The notes under the pieces are model-generated. The model saw only the letters and a program-made list of their open reading frames with translations, ran no database searches and was not told the DNA's origin. The position numbers and the translations under genes are program-made. Positions 1 to 8,683 of a DNA stretch of 64,000 bases are shown here, piece by piece. This DNA comes from Solibacter sp039934035. GTDB taxonomy: Bacteria > Acidobacteriota > Terriglobia > Bryobacterales > Bryobacteraceae. The stretch spans positions 1-64,000 of the forward strand of contig JBDTMZ010000157.1 of NCBI GenBank assembly GCA_039934035.1, written 5' to 3'. Positions within the stretch are counted from its first letter, which is position 1. Each line of letters opens with the position of its first letter.

Positions 1-222
1 ACGCACGCCTGACCGCCCATCAACAGCGTTTGCGCGCCACTCTTCCGGATCGAAGAAAGGGCTCTGCGTATCGGGCTCGGGTTCAAGTGAACCTCCCAGG
101 GCGAGATAGGTATCCCACAACTTCTCCGATTCCCGGAAGCGCTCCTGGGGACTGAGGGCGTACCATTCGGCCCACTCCTCCCCGACGAGATCAACCGCGC
201 GTATCGGTTCCACAGTCTTCAC
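1..222 (-). CDS. Antitoxin-like small protein, C-terminus cut by window edge
   Basis: The minus strand stays open from GTG at 222 to the window edge, giving at least 74 residues of acidic, Trp/Tyr-rich protein (motifs VDLVGEEWAEWY, PDTQSPFF). I recall similar short proteins in soil bacteria sitting just before AbiEii-type nucleotidyltransferase toxin genes, so an antitoxin-like role is an inference. The partner would lie to the left, outside the window. A second GTG three codons downstream (213) is an alternative start. The gene begins 14 bases after the histidine kinase stop and runs in the same direction. The C-terminus is missing. Confidence 0.6.
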   Translation of the reverse strand, partial: MKTVEPIRAVDLVGEEWAEWYALSPQERFRESEKLWDTYLALGGSLEPEPDTQSPFFDPEEWRANAVDGRSGVR

Positions 223-236
223 TGTAGCCCAGGATG

Positions 237-2012
237 CTACCGGGATTGCGGGACGGGCTGCCCTTGCGGCGTCGTGAGGTTGGCGCCGGGCAGGCGGAAG
301 GTGAAGCGCGCGCCGCGGCCGGGCGCCGATTCCACCCACATATCGCCGCCGTGATCGAGGATGGTCTGCCGCGAGAGCGCGAGCCCCAGCCCGAGCCCAT
401 TGCGCTTACCGGCGCTGACGAAAGGCTGGAACAGTTGCGCGCGGATTTCCGGCGCGATGCCGGGGCCGGTGTCCTCCACGTGAACGATGGCCGCGCCATC
501 CTCCATCTCTCCCGTCAGCCGGACTTCGCCCGGACCGTGCATCGCCTCAATCGCGTTGCCAATCAGGTTGGCAAACGTGCGCTCCACGCGGCTGCGTTCC
601 AGCGGCACTTCGATATCGGAGGGCACCTCGTTGATCACGGTGACGCTCTGCTGCTCGGCGGCGGTGGCCAGCATTTCGCACGCGGCGGCGGCCACTTCCC
701 GCAGGCGGCATACCTCCGGAGCGCTGCCCTTGCCGCGCGAAACGTTGAGCAGATCCTGCAGCAGTTCCTGCATGCGGCGCGAGGCGCGATAGATGTTGCC
801 CGCCAGACGCTTCACATGAGTTGGCGGCAGGTCGGCATCCACCAGCATTTCGGCGCCGCCGTAAATGGCCGCCAGCGGATTGCGCAGGTCGTGCACAATC
901 GAGCCGGAGAGGCGCCCGATGGTCGAGATGCGCTCCTGGTGAATCAGGTCTAGCCGCGCCTGGCGGATGCTGGCGCACATGGTGTTGAAAGTGCGCGCCA
1001 GGCGCCCCAGTTCATCGTCCCCGCGCACCGGCAGTTCAATCGCATAATTCTGTCGCGCCACTTCGGCGGCGGCGCGGTCCAACTGTTCCACCGGTTCGAC
1101 GATGCGGCGCGCCAGTAGATAGGTGAGGATGAAGCCCACAGTCATCGCGCACAGCCACAGCAGGAGAATGTTCGTGTAGAGGCTGTTGATGCGGCGCTGG
1201 GCGCCTTCGAAGGAACGCAGGATGCAGATGGTGCCCACCGGCCGGTCCATAATATCGGTGAGCGGTGTCTCGTAGCGGGCGTACTCCATGACGCCGTCGC
1301 TGACTCGCTGCGCCGCGCGATGGCGCGCGAGATCGGCCACCACGGCGGCGGTGGCGCGCGGATTCAACGTGGAGGCAATAACGCCGGTGGGGGCGAGGAA
1401 CAGGAATTCGCTATTGGTGGCCGCCTTCAGGCGCTGGGCGACAATGGCATCGACGCGTTCGCCCGCCACCAGCACGTTGAGCAGATCGGTCGCTGTGCCG
1501 GATTGGACGTAGACCGGGGTGATGGACAGGTGATACAGTTCCCCCGCTTCAAGGAAAAAGCCGGAGGATTGCTGGGGGAAGCGCACTTCGGCGGCGCGGA
1601 CCAATTCCAAATCGCGGCGCAGGGAAGGCGCGGTGACGCCGCCGAGCGACGCGATGACTTTGCCGCGCGGGTCGGTGACCAGGAAAAGTCCGGCGGAGGT
1701 GGAAATGCGAGACCAAAGTTCGCTGGCACTATCGCGAATGGTGGCTTGATCGCGCGTGCCGAAGGCGGCGCGCACGTCCGACATGCTGGCCATCAGCCGG
1801 CTCACCGAGTTGAGCAGTTCGGCGCGCGCGTTCCAAAGCGAGACATAGGAATGGAAGCTGCCCTGCACTTCCGCGTCGAGGCTGTCCGACATGCTGCGCG
1901 TGATGTTGCGCAGCACAATCTGTCCCGCGATGGCGAACAAGGTCGTGATCGCCACCGAAGTGGAGAGCATGATCTTGGTCAGCAGGGACAGATTGGCGTA
2001 GCGCGACTTCAT
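237..2012 (-). CDS. Membrane-bound sensor histidine kinase with HAMP domain
   Basis: 591 residues. An N-terminal membrane segment (about residues 12-32) is followed by a periplasmic sensor region of about 240 residues, a second membrane segment near 285, a HAMP linker, a HisKA dimerisation domain and a HATPase_c domain. The phosphoacceptor is His374 in SIVHDLRNPLAA. The N box is NLIGNAIEAM, and the G boxes are DTGPGIAPE and GLGLGLALS. The start overlaps the upstream cupredoxin-like gene by 4 bases (ATGA), so translation is probably coupled. It is the last gene of an operon that also encodes an OmpR regulator and a lone receiver (4460-5134, 3982-4365), its likely partners. The signal is unknown. 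Co-transcription with a porin and a cupredoxin-like protein suggests a periplasmic or metal/redox cue, which is inference. Confidence 0.93.
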   Translation of the reverse strand: MKSRYANLSLLTKIMLSTSVAITTLFAIAGQIVLRNITRSMSDSLDAEVQGSFHSYVSLWNARAELLNSVSRLMASMSDVRAAFGTRDQATIRDSASELWSRISTSAGLFLVTDPRGKVIASLGGVTAPSLRRDLELVRAAEVRFPQQSSGFFLEAGELYHLSITPVYVQSGTATDLLNVLVAGERVDAIVAQRLKAATNSEFLFLAPTGVIASTLNPRATAAVVADLARHRAAQRVSDGVMEYARYETPLTDIMDRPVGTICILRSFEGAQRRINSLYTNILLLWLCAMTVGFILTYLLARRIVEPVEQLDRAAAEVARQNYAIELPVRGDDELGRLARTFNTMCASIRQARLDLIHQERISTIGRLSGSIVHDLRNPLAAIYGGAEMLVDADLPPTHVKRLAGNIYRASRRMQELLQDLLNVSRGKGSAPEVCRLREVAAAACEMLATAAEQQSVTVINEVPSDIEVPLERSRVERTFANLIGNAIEAMHGPGEVRLTGEMEDGAAIVHVEDTGPGIAPEIRAQLFQPFVSAGKRNGLGLGLALSRQTILDHGGDMWVESAPGRGARFTFRLPGANLTTPQGQPVPQSR

Positions 2013-2719
2013 TTTTTCGGCGCTCCCGGGTAGGCGCTGTCATTGCTCGCGGGCGGGTATTCCACGCCGTATTTGTTCAGATGCCCGGTGGGAATGAAGC
2101 CGGTTTCGGAGATGGAGATCAGGGGATTGACCAGTCCGGTTTCGGGCACGGTGATGCGGTGTTCGAGGAATTTGAGATTGCCGGGCAGGGCGCGTTCATG
2201 GAAGAGGCGCAGTTGGTATTCGCCCGGCGGGACGCCGCTGATCGAGTATCTCCCGCTCGACGTGGTCACCGCATACCAGGGGGTGTTGAGCACCGCGATG
2301 ATGGCGCTCATGGTGGCATGAATGTTGCAGAAGACGCGCACGATGCCGGCGTGTTTGAAGGTGACGCTGCGCGACGTTCGCGGCGCGTAGAGTCCCACGT
2401 CGAAAGGCTGCCCGCTGAAATTTGAGAAAGCGTTGTGAAAGATGAGGTCGAGATTCGGCAGGTCCACCGTGCTGCCCAGTGAGAGGGCGATCACGTGCGG
2501 CAGGAACTGCTTGTCCCGTTGCAGCATCTCGATTTTCTTCGGCGCCATGGCAGGCACCGGACGATCGATGGGCTCCAGCCAGAGCACCACGCCCGCGTAG
2601 TCTTTGTGCTTGCGCACACCGGCATTCTTGGAGTTGGTGAGTTCCACTTCGCCCGTGACGGACGCCGCGAACGCCATGCCAAGCCCTACGCTAGAACAGA
2701 TAAGCCAGCGCCAGATCAT
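2009..2719 (-). CDS. Periplasmic cupredoxin-like protein (methylamine-utilisation MauL-like)
   Basis: 236 residues with an N-terminal signal peptide (about 1-18, ending ...AFA). The middle holds a cupredoxin-type metal pattern: a His in LIFHNAFS, then VFCNIHATM with Cys, His and Met spaced as type-1 copper ligands. The C-terminal third (SGRYSISGVPPGEYQLRLFHE) looks like a carboxypeptidase-regulatory-like beta-sandwich. This two-part layout fits proteins annotated as methylamine utilisation or plastocyanin-like, but nothing else for methylamine oxidation is nearby. It overlaps the upstream porin gene by 29 bases and the downstream kinase by 4. It may bind copper in the periplasm; whether it carries electrons or senses metal cannot be told. 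Confidence 0.75.
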   Translation of the reverse strand: MIWRWLICSSVGLGMAFAASVTGEVELTNSKNAGVRKHKDYAGVVLWLEPIDRPVPAMAPKKIEMLQRDKQFLPHVIALSLGSTVDLPNLDLIFHNAFSNFSGQPFDVGLYAPRTSRSVTFKHAGIVRVFCNIHATMSAIIAVLNTPWYAVTTSSGRYSISGVPPGEYQLRLFHERALPGNLKFLEHRITVPETGLVNPLISISETGFIPTGHLNKYGVEYPPASNDSAYPGAPKK

Positions 2720-3998
2720 AGTGGTTGTTGAGTCGCACTCCCTGTCCTAAAATCATGGTGCGCACCTGTGAAGCTTCCAGCCCGACCAGCACATTGGGCG
2801 CGATGCGGAAATACGCGTTGCCTCCAAAGAGCAGATTTTTGCCGATGGAGCCCTTCACAAGGTCGTGATTTTCGTCGTCTACCTGCCCCGTGAAGAAATG
2901 GAAATCCAGGCGCGGCAGGGTGTGCAGCGTAAGCTGTCCCCAGCCCCCGATGCTCGGAATGGCGTAGCCATAGTTCTTGTAGATGGCGAACCCCTGGCGC
3001 GTGCCGCTGCCCAGATGCGCCACATTCCGGCCGGAATAAAAGACGCCGGAGAATTCGACGCGCTTCCACGGGTTGGCAAACCAGTCGAAGGAGTAGAGGC
3101 TGGAAGGAATGCTCTGTCCGCCGGCATGGGTGGTGCTGGTGTGGAATCCCACCGCGAATTCCAGGCGGCGCTCATCATCGAGCTTGTGATGGAAGTTGAC
3201 GCGGCCTTCCAGCGCGGGGCGGGCGCCCTCGGGCACAACCGTGCCGACGTACGGCCCGATCTCGCGCGTCTGCACGGCGCCGATTTGAGCGCGGAAGCCG
3301 GTGGCCCCGGTCAACGTGACTTCCTGTTCGAACCGCAATTGCGGGAGCCACAACCAGAGATTGCCGGCGCCGGTCAGGGGAGAGATGCCCACCTGGGCGA
3401 GCGAACTGGGCTCGCGCGGATTGAAGATCGGCTTCTCCAGTCCGGCGACGACGCTGCGGGTTTTCCAATCGACTTCGATGGAGGCAGTGCGAATGCGGAA
3501 GGCGCTGTTGTTGGTGCCCGCGAAGAAATCCATGTAGATGGAGCCGCCCACCTTACCGCCCAGAATCGCCGGCGCGCCGCCGTATTCCAGGCCGATGATA
3601 GTTTGCCGCACGGTAGCGCCCGAGTGTCCCGGACCGGTAGCCGCCGCGACCACGGGATAGTCGGCACCGCCGCTCTGTTTGGAATTGGAGAAGGCATTGA
3701 AGAGCGCCATCCCCGTCAGGCGGATGGGGAATTTCTGGGATGCTTCCACCTTGGTTTGCGCCTGTTCCTCGATGCGGTTCTGGTGCACGTCGAGCCGTTC
3801 TTCGACCGTGGGCGGCGGCGGGGGCGGGGTTCCCAGCTGTGCCTGAAGGGCGCGCACCTGTTCGGAGAGCGTGCGGTTCTCCTGTTCGAGCCGGTCGAGC
3901 CGCTCCAGGATTTTGGCCATGTCCGGGGAAGTCTGCGCGCACAGAGTGACGGGCGCCAGCCAGAGCGCCAAGCAAAGGAAACTAGTGCGTCCTGCCAT
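2691..3998 (-). CDS. Outer-membrane porin-like protein with N-terminal coiled coil
   Basis: 435 residues. It has a signal peptide (about 1-21, ending LCAQ), a short heptad-rich coiled coil (ILERLDRLEQENRTLSEQV), a Pro-rich spacer (GTPPPPPPT) and then a long stretch of alternating polar/aromatic beta-strands typical of an 18-stranded or 16-stranded barrel, ending in the aromatic LAYLF. That C-terminal Phe is the usual outer-membrane assembly signal. The layout resembles phosphate-selective or carbohydrate porins, but the substrate is unknown. The start overlaps the end of the receiver gene by 17 bases, and the stop lies inside the cupredoxin-like gene, so all are one transcription unit. Confidence 0.82.
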   Translation of the reverse strand: MAGRTSFLCLALWLAPVTLCAQTSPDMAKILERLDRLEQENRTLSEQVRALQAQLGTPPPPPPTVEERLDVHQNRIEEQAQTKVEASQKFPIRLTGMALFNAFSNSKQSGGADYPVVAAATGPGHSGATVRQTIIGLEYGGAPAILGGKVGGSIYMDFFAGTNNSAFRIRTASIEVDWKTRSVVAGLEKPIFNPREPSSLAQVGISPLTGAGNLWLWLPQLRFEQEVTLTGATGFRAQIGAVQTREIGPYVGTVVPEGARPALEGRVNFHHKLDDERRLEFAVGFHTSTTHAGGQSIPSSLYSFDWFANPWKRVEFSGVFYSGRNVAHLGSGTRQGFAIYKNYGYAIPSIGGWGQLTLHTLPRLDFHFFTGQVDDENHDLVKGSIGKNLLFGGNAYFRIAPNVLVGLEASQVRTMILGQGVRLNNHYDLALAYLF

Positions 3999-4365
3999 CG
4001 AGAAGTTGCTCCAATTTCCGGCGTATCAGAGCCGGCGAAAACGGTTTCGGAAAGAATGCCTGTACGCCCAGTGCCGCAATCCGTTCCGGGGTGGCCGGAT
4101 CGGTATCCGCGCTCACTACGATAATAGGCATACCCGAGAGTTTTTGGTCGGAGCGAACGCGGCGAATCAGCTCAAAGCCGTCCATGCGAGGCATATTGAG
4201 ATCGGTCACCAGGGCGCGCACCACACCGCCGCGGCCATCCAGAATGCGCAACGCTTCGAGGGCCGAGGGTGTGGTCAGCACGTGGATGCCGGGAATCCCC
4301 AGAAAGGCAATTTCCAGCATTGCCGCGCTGTTTTCCGAGTCCTCCACGATCAGGACGGAAGGCAT
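3982..4365 (-). CDS. Single-domain response regulator (receiver only)
   Basis: 127 residues made only of a receiver domain. The acidic pocket lies in LIVEDSEN, the phosphoacceptor is Asp55 in VTDLNMPRMDG, the conserved switch region is VVSADTD and the Lys is in FFPKPFS. There is no output domain, so it works either as a phosphate shuttle or by protein binding. I chose ATG 4365 because a GGGAG ribosome site sits about 12 bases upstream and the fold begins there; the frame is open for 21 codons more. It lies between the OmpR regulator and the porin of the operon that ends in the histidine kinase at 237-2012. Confidence 0.9.
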   Translation of the reverse strand: MPSVLIVEDSENSAAMLEIAFLGIPGIHVLTTPSALEALRILDGRGGVVRALVTDLNMPRMDGFELIRRVRSDQKLSGMPIIVVSADTDPATPERIAALGVQAFFPKPFSPALIRRKLEQLLDGRTH

Positions 4366-4459
4366 GCTGGCTATTGTCTCCCATCCAAGACAGGCCGCAA
4401 CCCTGAGAAACTGTAAATTTCCAGACACATTTCGGGGAGGAAAATGGTTTGCGCCAGCT

Positions 4460-5134
4460 TCAGGGCAGAAACCGGTAGCCGACTCCGTGCACGGTCAGGA
4501 AATGACGGGGCGCGTTGTTGTCGGGCTCCAGCTTTTGCCGCAGTTTGACGACATGCGCATCCACGGTGCGGGTGTTGGGGAAGAACTCGTAGCCCCACAC
4601 CGAATTCAGGATCATGTCGCGCGTCAACGGCCGGTCGGGATTTTGCAGGAAATAGCTCAGCAGGTTGTATTCGGCGGGCGTGAGTTTCAGGTCTTCGCCC
4701 TTGCGTTTGACGACGCGGCGTTCGAAATCCACTTCGACATCGGAGAAGTGAATAATCTTGCGGGCTTCGCCGGAGGCGCGGCGCAGCACGGCGCGGATGC
4801 GTGCCATCAATTCGCGGGTGCCGAAGGGTTTGACCACGTAATCGTCTGCGCCGATTTCGAGCAGCAGCACCTTGTCGATTTCGTCGCCCACGGCGCTCAG
4901 CACCACGATGGGCGTGGCCATACGGGCGGTGCGCAGTTGTTTGCAGATTTCGGTGCCGCTCATGCCGGGCAGGCGCAGGTCCACCAGCACGAGGTCGGGC
5001 TTTTGGGCGAGGGCCATTTCATAGCCTTCGCGGCCGTCGCCCGCCTGCAACGCGCGAAAGCCTTCCTGCTCTAACATGACGCCGATGGTATCGCGCAGGC
5101 TTTCGTCGTCGTCAATCACGAGAATGGTCTGCAT
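4460..5134 (-). CDS. OmpR/PhoB-family response regulator
   Basis: 224 residues, the usual length. The receiver domain spans about 1-120, with acidic residues in VIDDDE, phosphoacceptor Asp52 in LVLVDLRLPGM, and Lys in YVVKPFG. A winged-helix DNA-binding domain covers about 125-224 (LTPAEYNLLSYFLQ, VDAHVVKLRQKL, VHGVGYRFLP). The start at 5134 is where the receiver begins, although the frame is open upstream. It is the first gene of the minus-strand cluster that contains a second receiver, a porin, a cupredoxin-like protein and a histidine kinase, so it probably controls that cluster. A 94-base gap separates it from the lone receiver. Confidence 0.93.
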   Translation of the reverse strand: MQTILVIDDDESLRDTIGVMLEQEGFRALQAGDGREGYEMALAQKPDLVLVDLRLPGMSGTEICKQLRTARMATPIVVLSAVGDEIDKVLLLEIGADDYVVKPFGTRELMARIRAVLRRASGEARKIIHFSDVEVDFERRVVKRKGEDLKLTPAEYNLLSYFLQNPDRPLTRDMILNSVWGYEFFPNTRTVDAHVVKLRQKLEPDNNAPRHFLTVHGVGYRFLP

Positions 5135-5262
5135 GGCCGGTATCCTGATTGTATCCGATACCACCAGACGCGCCCGACGATTCTGGAAGCTTGAGCCTGT
5201 GAACTTAATCTTGTGGACTTGATTTTGTGCACTGAACAGCGCAGCCACGGGCCGCCGCCGCT

Positions 5263-5592
5263 CTAATTCACCTTGTGACTCTCTTCGCGAATCGTGACTC
5301 CGACCGACATGCCCAGCACTTCGGCGCCGGGCATCACCTTGCCCGTCACAGTCACGCGAGATCCGCGCGAGGGAACTCCGCTGCCGGAAATGATATAGAT
5401 CTTGCCGGTCTGGTCTTCGATCTGATAGCCGCCTCTTCCCAGCAGGCCCACCGAGTTCGTCACCGTGCCCGTGACGTGGACCGTTTGATTGCGGTAGCGC
5501 GAGGGATCGGCTGTAATGCGGCCAATGTTCATAGGTGCGCATGCGGAGAGCAGCAGTGCTGCGAAGGCGGGAATCACAGGGATCCGGTTCAT
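5263..5592 (-). CDS. Small lipoprotein, probable OB-fold
   Basis: 109 residues. The N-terminus has a lipoprotein signal peptide with lipobox LLSAC (Cys at about residue 17), so the mature protein should be lipid-anchored. The rest carries a beta-rich pattern (VHVTGTVTNSVG, YQIEDQTGKIYII, VTVTGKVMPGAEVLG) typical of small OB-fold stress proteins that occur as single-copy lipoproteins. I cannot name a ligand. The start 5592 is fixed by the signal peptide. It is divergent from the Rieske gene, whose start is 62 bases away, so the two share a promoter region. Confidence 0.75.
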   Translation of the reverse strand: MNRIPVIPAFAALLLSACAPMNIGRITADPSRYRNQTVHVTGTVTNSVGLLGRGGYQIEDQTGKIYIISGSGVPSRGSRVTVTGKVMPGAEVLGMSVGVTIREESHKVN

Positions 5593-5654
5593 GGTGGTCT
5601 CTGTTTTGCCAGACGCGCGGCGGGCCTTACAGGGTTTCAATTTACAATAAAGCG

Positions 5655-5960
5655 ATGCCCCTATTGAAGGTGGGAACGATGGCGCAATTGCCATCGGAGA
5701 GCGTGATGGAAGTAATGATTGGTGATCAGCCGTACGCAATCTGCCATACCGGTGGGACGGTGCGGGCGCTCAGCGGCGTGTGCATCCATCGCGGCGGTCC
5801 GCTGGGGCAGGGCCAGATTCACGAGGGATGTGTGGTGTGTCCCTATCACATGTGGGAATTCGATTGTGCCACCGGAGAGTACGACTACGATCCCACCAAG
5901 CGCGTGCCCATCTTTGAAGTCAAAGTAGAAGACGGCGACATTTATTTGCAGGTCCCCTAG
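5655..5960 (+). CDS. Rieske-type [2Fe-2S] ferredoxin
   Basis: 101 residues, the length of a stand-alone Rieske ferredoxin. The cluster ligands are clear: CIH at about residues 43-45 and CPYH at about 62-65, i.e. Cys-X-His...Cys-X2-His. No membrane anchor or oxygenase domain is fused, so it should be a cytoplasmic electron carrier, as in NirD-like or dioxygenase ferredoxins. No reductase or oxygenase lies beside it. It is followed after 14 bases by mutM, so the two are probably co-transcribed. A link to DNA repair or oxidative stress is possible but is inference. Confidence 0.92.
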   Translation: MPLLKVGTMAQLPSESVMEVMIGDQPYAICHTGGTVRALSGVCIHRGGPLGQGQIHEGCVVCPYHMWEFDCATGEYDYDPTKRVPIFEVKVEDGDIYLQVP

Positions 5961-5974
5961 GAACAGGTGCCAGC

Positions 5975-6772
5975 GTGCCCGAACTCCCCGAAGTGGAAAC
6001 CGTAGTCCGCTCGATTGCGCCCATTACCGGGCAGCGAATCGTGAGCGCTGAGTTTCGCAATCTGCGCATCCTGCGCGGTGGCGATCCCGACCGCATGTCT
6101 GCGCGCCTGCAGGGCCGGCGCATCGCCGCCGTGAAGCGCTACGGAAAGTTCATTGTGGCCTCGCTCGAGGGCGGCGGATATCTGATGATTCATCTCGGTA
6201 TGACGGGAAAGCTTCTGTTAGGCGGCGAACCCGGCAAGCATACTCACGCAATTTTCAGTTTCGAACGCGGCACGCTGATGTTCGACGATCCGCGACAGTT
6301 CGGCTGCGTTGAACTCAGTGAGGAGTTTCCGCCGCGGGTGGCGCGCCTGGGGCCGGAGCCTCTGGAAATTCCGTTTGAAGATTTCGCGGCCTCGCTGGGG
6401 AAGCACAAGACGCGTATCAAATCGCTGCTGCTCAATCAGACCTTCCTGCGCGGAGTTGGCAATATCTATGCGGACGAGGCGCTGTTTCGCGCGGGCATTC
6501 ATCCGCTGACACTGACCCGGCGCATCAAACGGGATCGCGCGCGCAAGCTCTACGACGCCATCATCGCAGTGCTGACGGAGGCGATTGCCGCCGGCGGTTC
6601 GTCGATTTCGGATTACGTCGATGCCGAAGGGCGCAAAGGATTTTTTCAGATCAGCCACCGTGTCTACCAACGCACCGGTGAACCGTGCACGGCATGCCGC
6701 GCGCCGATTCAGCGCGTGATTGTGACGCAGCGCAGTTCGCATTTTTGCCCCAAGTGCCAGAAGCGCTCCTAA
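5975..6772 (+). CDS. mutM: Formamidopyrimidine-DNA glycosylase (Fpg/MutM)
   Basis: 265 residues, standard for the family. It removes oxidised purines such as 8-oxoguanine from DNA and nicks the abasic site. The catalytic N-terminus PELPEVETV is intact (Pro2 nucleophile, Glu3), the Lys in RYGKFIV matches the conserved beta-elimination lysine, and a helix-two-turn-helix is present (GVGNIYADEALF). The C-terminal zinc finger has four cysteines (CTAC ... CPKC). The start is GTG, set by the need for Pro at position 2. It follows the Rieske gene by 14 bases. Confidence 0.96.
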   Translation: MPELPEVETVVRSIAPITGQRIVSAEFRNLRILRGGDPDRMSARLQGRRIAAVKRYGKFIVASLEGGGYLMIHLGMTGKLLLGGEPGKHTHAIFSFERGTLMFDDPRQFGCVELSEEFPPRVARLGPEPLEIPFEDFAASLGKHKTRIKSLLLNQTFLRGVGNIYADEALFRAGIHPLTLTRRIKRDRARKLYDAIIAVLTEAIAAGGSSISDYVDAEGRKGFFQISHRVYQRTGEPCTACRAPIQRVIVTQRSSHFCPKCQKRS

Positions 6773-6944
6773 GCAGTCGCCCGCAAGACGGGCACCAAGG
6801 GGCGGCACTTTGGCGCACTGAGGAAGCGCACCCGATTCTCTTTTGAACGGAAACCGCGTGCCCGGGCGCTGCGTCCTAGGAGATTGTAAGCAGCCTGGGA
6901 AAGTAGCGGGCTCTACCACTTCAATCACAAGGACAAGTTTGCCA

Positions 6945-7577
6945 ATGAAATGGACTCTTTCATACCTACCAGTGTGCCTGCTGATGCTGGCCGGCAGCGA
7001 TTCACTGCGCGCGCAGAGCAGTCTGGATGTACACATCGGCGCCTCGGGGGCGAATGCCAAATCCACCGGGGAAAATCTCGATACCTTCGGCGACGGAAAC
7101 TTCTACCGCACGCCAAGTTTGGACGGCGTGTTCATGAATCTCGGCGGCGGCATCATGTTGACGCCACGATACGGCTTCGGCGCGGAGGTGTCGTTCAAAC
7201 CGCGGCAGAGCGATTATGCCGGTTTGGGATACCGGCCGGTTTTCGTCGATTTCAATGCCATCATGCATCCGGTCGCGAGGGCCAAGCGGGTCGTGCCCGA
7301 ATTGCAGGCGGGTCTCGGGCTGGTGAACACGAAGTTCTACTACAGCCAGGAGGGCAACTGCAACGTGTTTCAGGGCTGTCCCGGGGAGAATGTGCTGGTT
7401 CAGAGCAGCAACCACTTCCAACTGAAGGCCGGCGGGGGCATATCCTTCTTCGTCACGCCTAACATCTACGTGCGCCCGGATTTCAACATTCACTGGGTGC
7501 ACAACTTCTACGAATTCGGGACCAATTGGGTGCCGCAGTACGGTGTAAGCGTCGGCTACCGGTTCGGCGGCGATTAG
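6945..7577 (+). CDS. Outer-membrane beta-barrel protein
   Basis: 210 residues with a signal peptide (1-21, ending LRAQ) and an eight-strand-like pattern of amphipathic beta hairpins ending in GVSVGYRFGG, as in OmpA-like or OmpW-like small barrels. An AAGGA ribosome site precedes ATG 6945. A Cys pair in the middle (GNCNVFQGCPG) probably forms an extracellular-loop disulfide. Function cannot be assigned. It stands alone, with 172 bases after mutM and an intergenic region behind it. Confidence 0.75.
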   Translation: MKWTLSYLPVCLLMLAGSDSLRAQSSLDVHIGASGANAKSTGENLDTFGDGNFYRTPSLDGVFMNLGGGIMLTPRYGFGAEVSFKPRQSDYAGLGYRPVFVDFNAIMHPVARAKRVVPELQAGLGLVNTKFYYSQEGNCNVFQGCPGENVLVQSSNHFQLKAGGGISFFVTPNIYVRPDFNIHWVHNFYEFGTNWVPQYGVSVGYRFGGD

Positions 7578-7899
7578 CCGCCGGGACCGATGTAGGACAA
7601 AACAGAGCCCACTCACTTGCTCGCGCTGCGAGGCCGAGAGGACGGGCCACAAAAAAACGATGGCCCATCCCACCACTGCATTACACTCGACGGGTAAAAA
7701 GGCCAATCTCCAGCGGCGCGCGCTGCTCGCCTACACAAGGCCGGGACCGCCGCGCAGGCAGAAGGGGCGAAAAGATACTGATTCATCGACCGCGTAAACT
7801 TTTTCCATTAGCAGCGGGACGCTGGTGACGCGCGGCTTTGATCGGAAACGCGACCATGCGGGAGCGCTTCTTAAAAAGCGCCGAATCGCGCGGTCAAAC
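7578..7899. other. Intergenic region between convergent genes, with two hairpins
   Basis: These 322 bases separate a plus-strand barrel gene from a minus-strand zinc-ribbon gene. I see no convincing gene. Two inverted repeats stand out: GGGCCA/TGGCCC around an A-rich loop at 7644-7666, and GCGCTT/AAGCGC at 7864-7881. The second lies just past the stop of the minus-strand gene and may end its transcript. I looked for the conserved RNase P RNA core here and did not find it. Confidence 0.5.
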
Positions 7900-8661
7900 C
7901 TATCGGGTGGTGGCGGCGCCCGAGTCGATCACACCCGTCAACCCATCGAACGCCTGCGGAGGATTGTAGTAAAGAATGCGATTGCAACTCTCGCAGAACA
8001 GGACATTATCCAAGAGCCTGAGGTCCTGGTAGTATTGCGGGCGGAGCACCATCTGGCAGGCGGTGCAGCGGCCCGCGATCACTTCGGCGACAGCGATACC
8101 GCGGCGCGATTTGCGTACGCGTTCGTACTGCTGGTAGAGGGACGCCGCCATTTCCTGGGAAATCGCGGTGCGCTCGGTCATCAGGTCGTCGGAGGCTTTC
8201 TGGTCGGCCGCGGTGCGCTCGCGCGCGATCGTCTTTTCGCTTTCCACCTGCGCTTTTTCGATCTTGAGCGCGGCTTCGGCAGCCTTCACCGCGGCTTCGA
8301 GCGGCTCGGCTTCCGACATCAGTTCCAGAATGCGATCTTCCAGGCGGCGGATTTCCTTCTGGCAGAATTCAATCTCGTTTTGGAACGCGCGATACTGCTC
8401 GTTGGTCTTGGTGGTGAGCATCTGATCTTTGAGCTTGGAGATCTTCTGCTCTTGCACCGGAATATCGGATTCGCACTTCCTCCGATCCTTCTGGTTCGCC
8501 GTTAGCGCGGCGCGGTCCGCATCGAGCTTGCGCTCGTGGGCGCCAAGCTTTTTCTCAATTTCCGCAATGTGTTTGGGCAGGGCAGCGATTTCTTTTGCGA
8601 ATTCCGCAAGGCGATGATCGATTTCCTGCAGACGGACGGCCAGCTTCAAATCGGGGATCAT
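7900..8661 (-). CDS. Coiled-coil protein with C-terminal C4 zinc ribbon (zf-RING_7/DUF164 type)
   Basis: 253 residues. Residues 1 to about 185 are almost wholly charged helical coiled coil (EIEKKLGAHERKLDADRAAL and similar heptads). The C-terminus holds a zinc ribbon with four Cys: GRCTACQM and FCESCNRIL. This is the layout of the widespread C4-type zinc ribbon family found in many bacteria and implicated in nucleic-acid-associated functions, though its exact role is unsettled. It starts 22 bases downstream of the PfkB gene's stop, on the same strand, so the two may be co-transcribed. Confidence 0.88.
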   Translation of the reverse strand: MIPDLKLAVRLQEIDHRLAEFAKEIAALPKHIAEIEKKLGAHERKLDADRAALTANQKDRRKCESDIPVQEQKISKLKDQMLTTKTNEQYRAFQNEIEFCQKEIRRLEDRILELMSEAEPLEAAVKAAEAALKIEKAQVESEKTIARERTAADQKASDDLMTERTAISQEMAASLYQQYERVRKSRRGIAVAEVIAGRCTACQMVLRPQYYQDLRLLDNVLFCESCNRILYYNPPQAFDGLTGVIDSGAATTR

Positions 8662-8683
8662 TACTACAGGCAGTTTAGCACCG

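Noticed and set aside
7578..7899. Possible RNase P RNA gene between convergent genes
   Set aside because: Size and place were suggestive, but the conserved core (GAGGAAAGTCCGG-like and ACAGAA-like segments) is absent on both strands.
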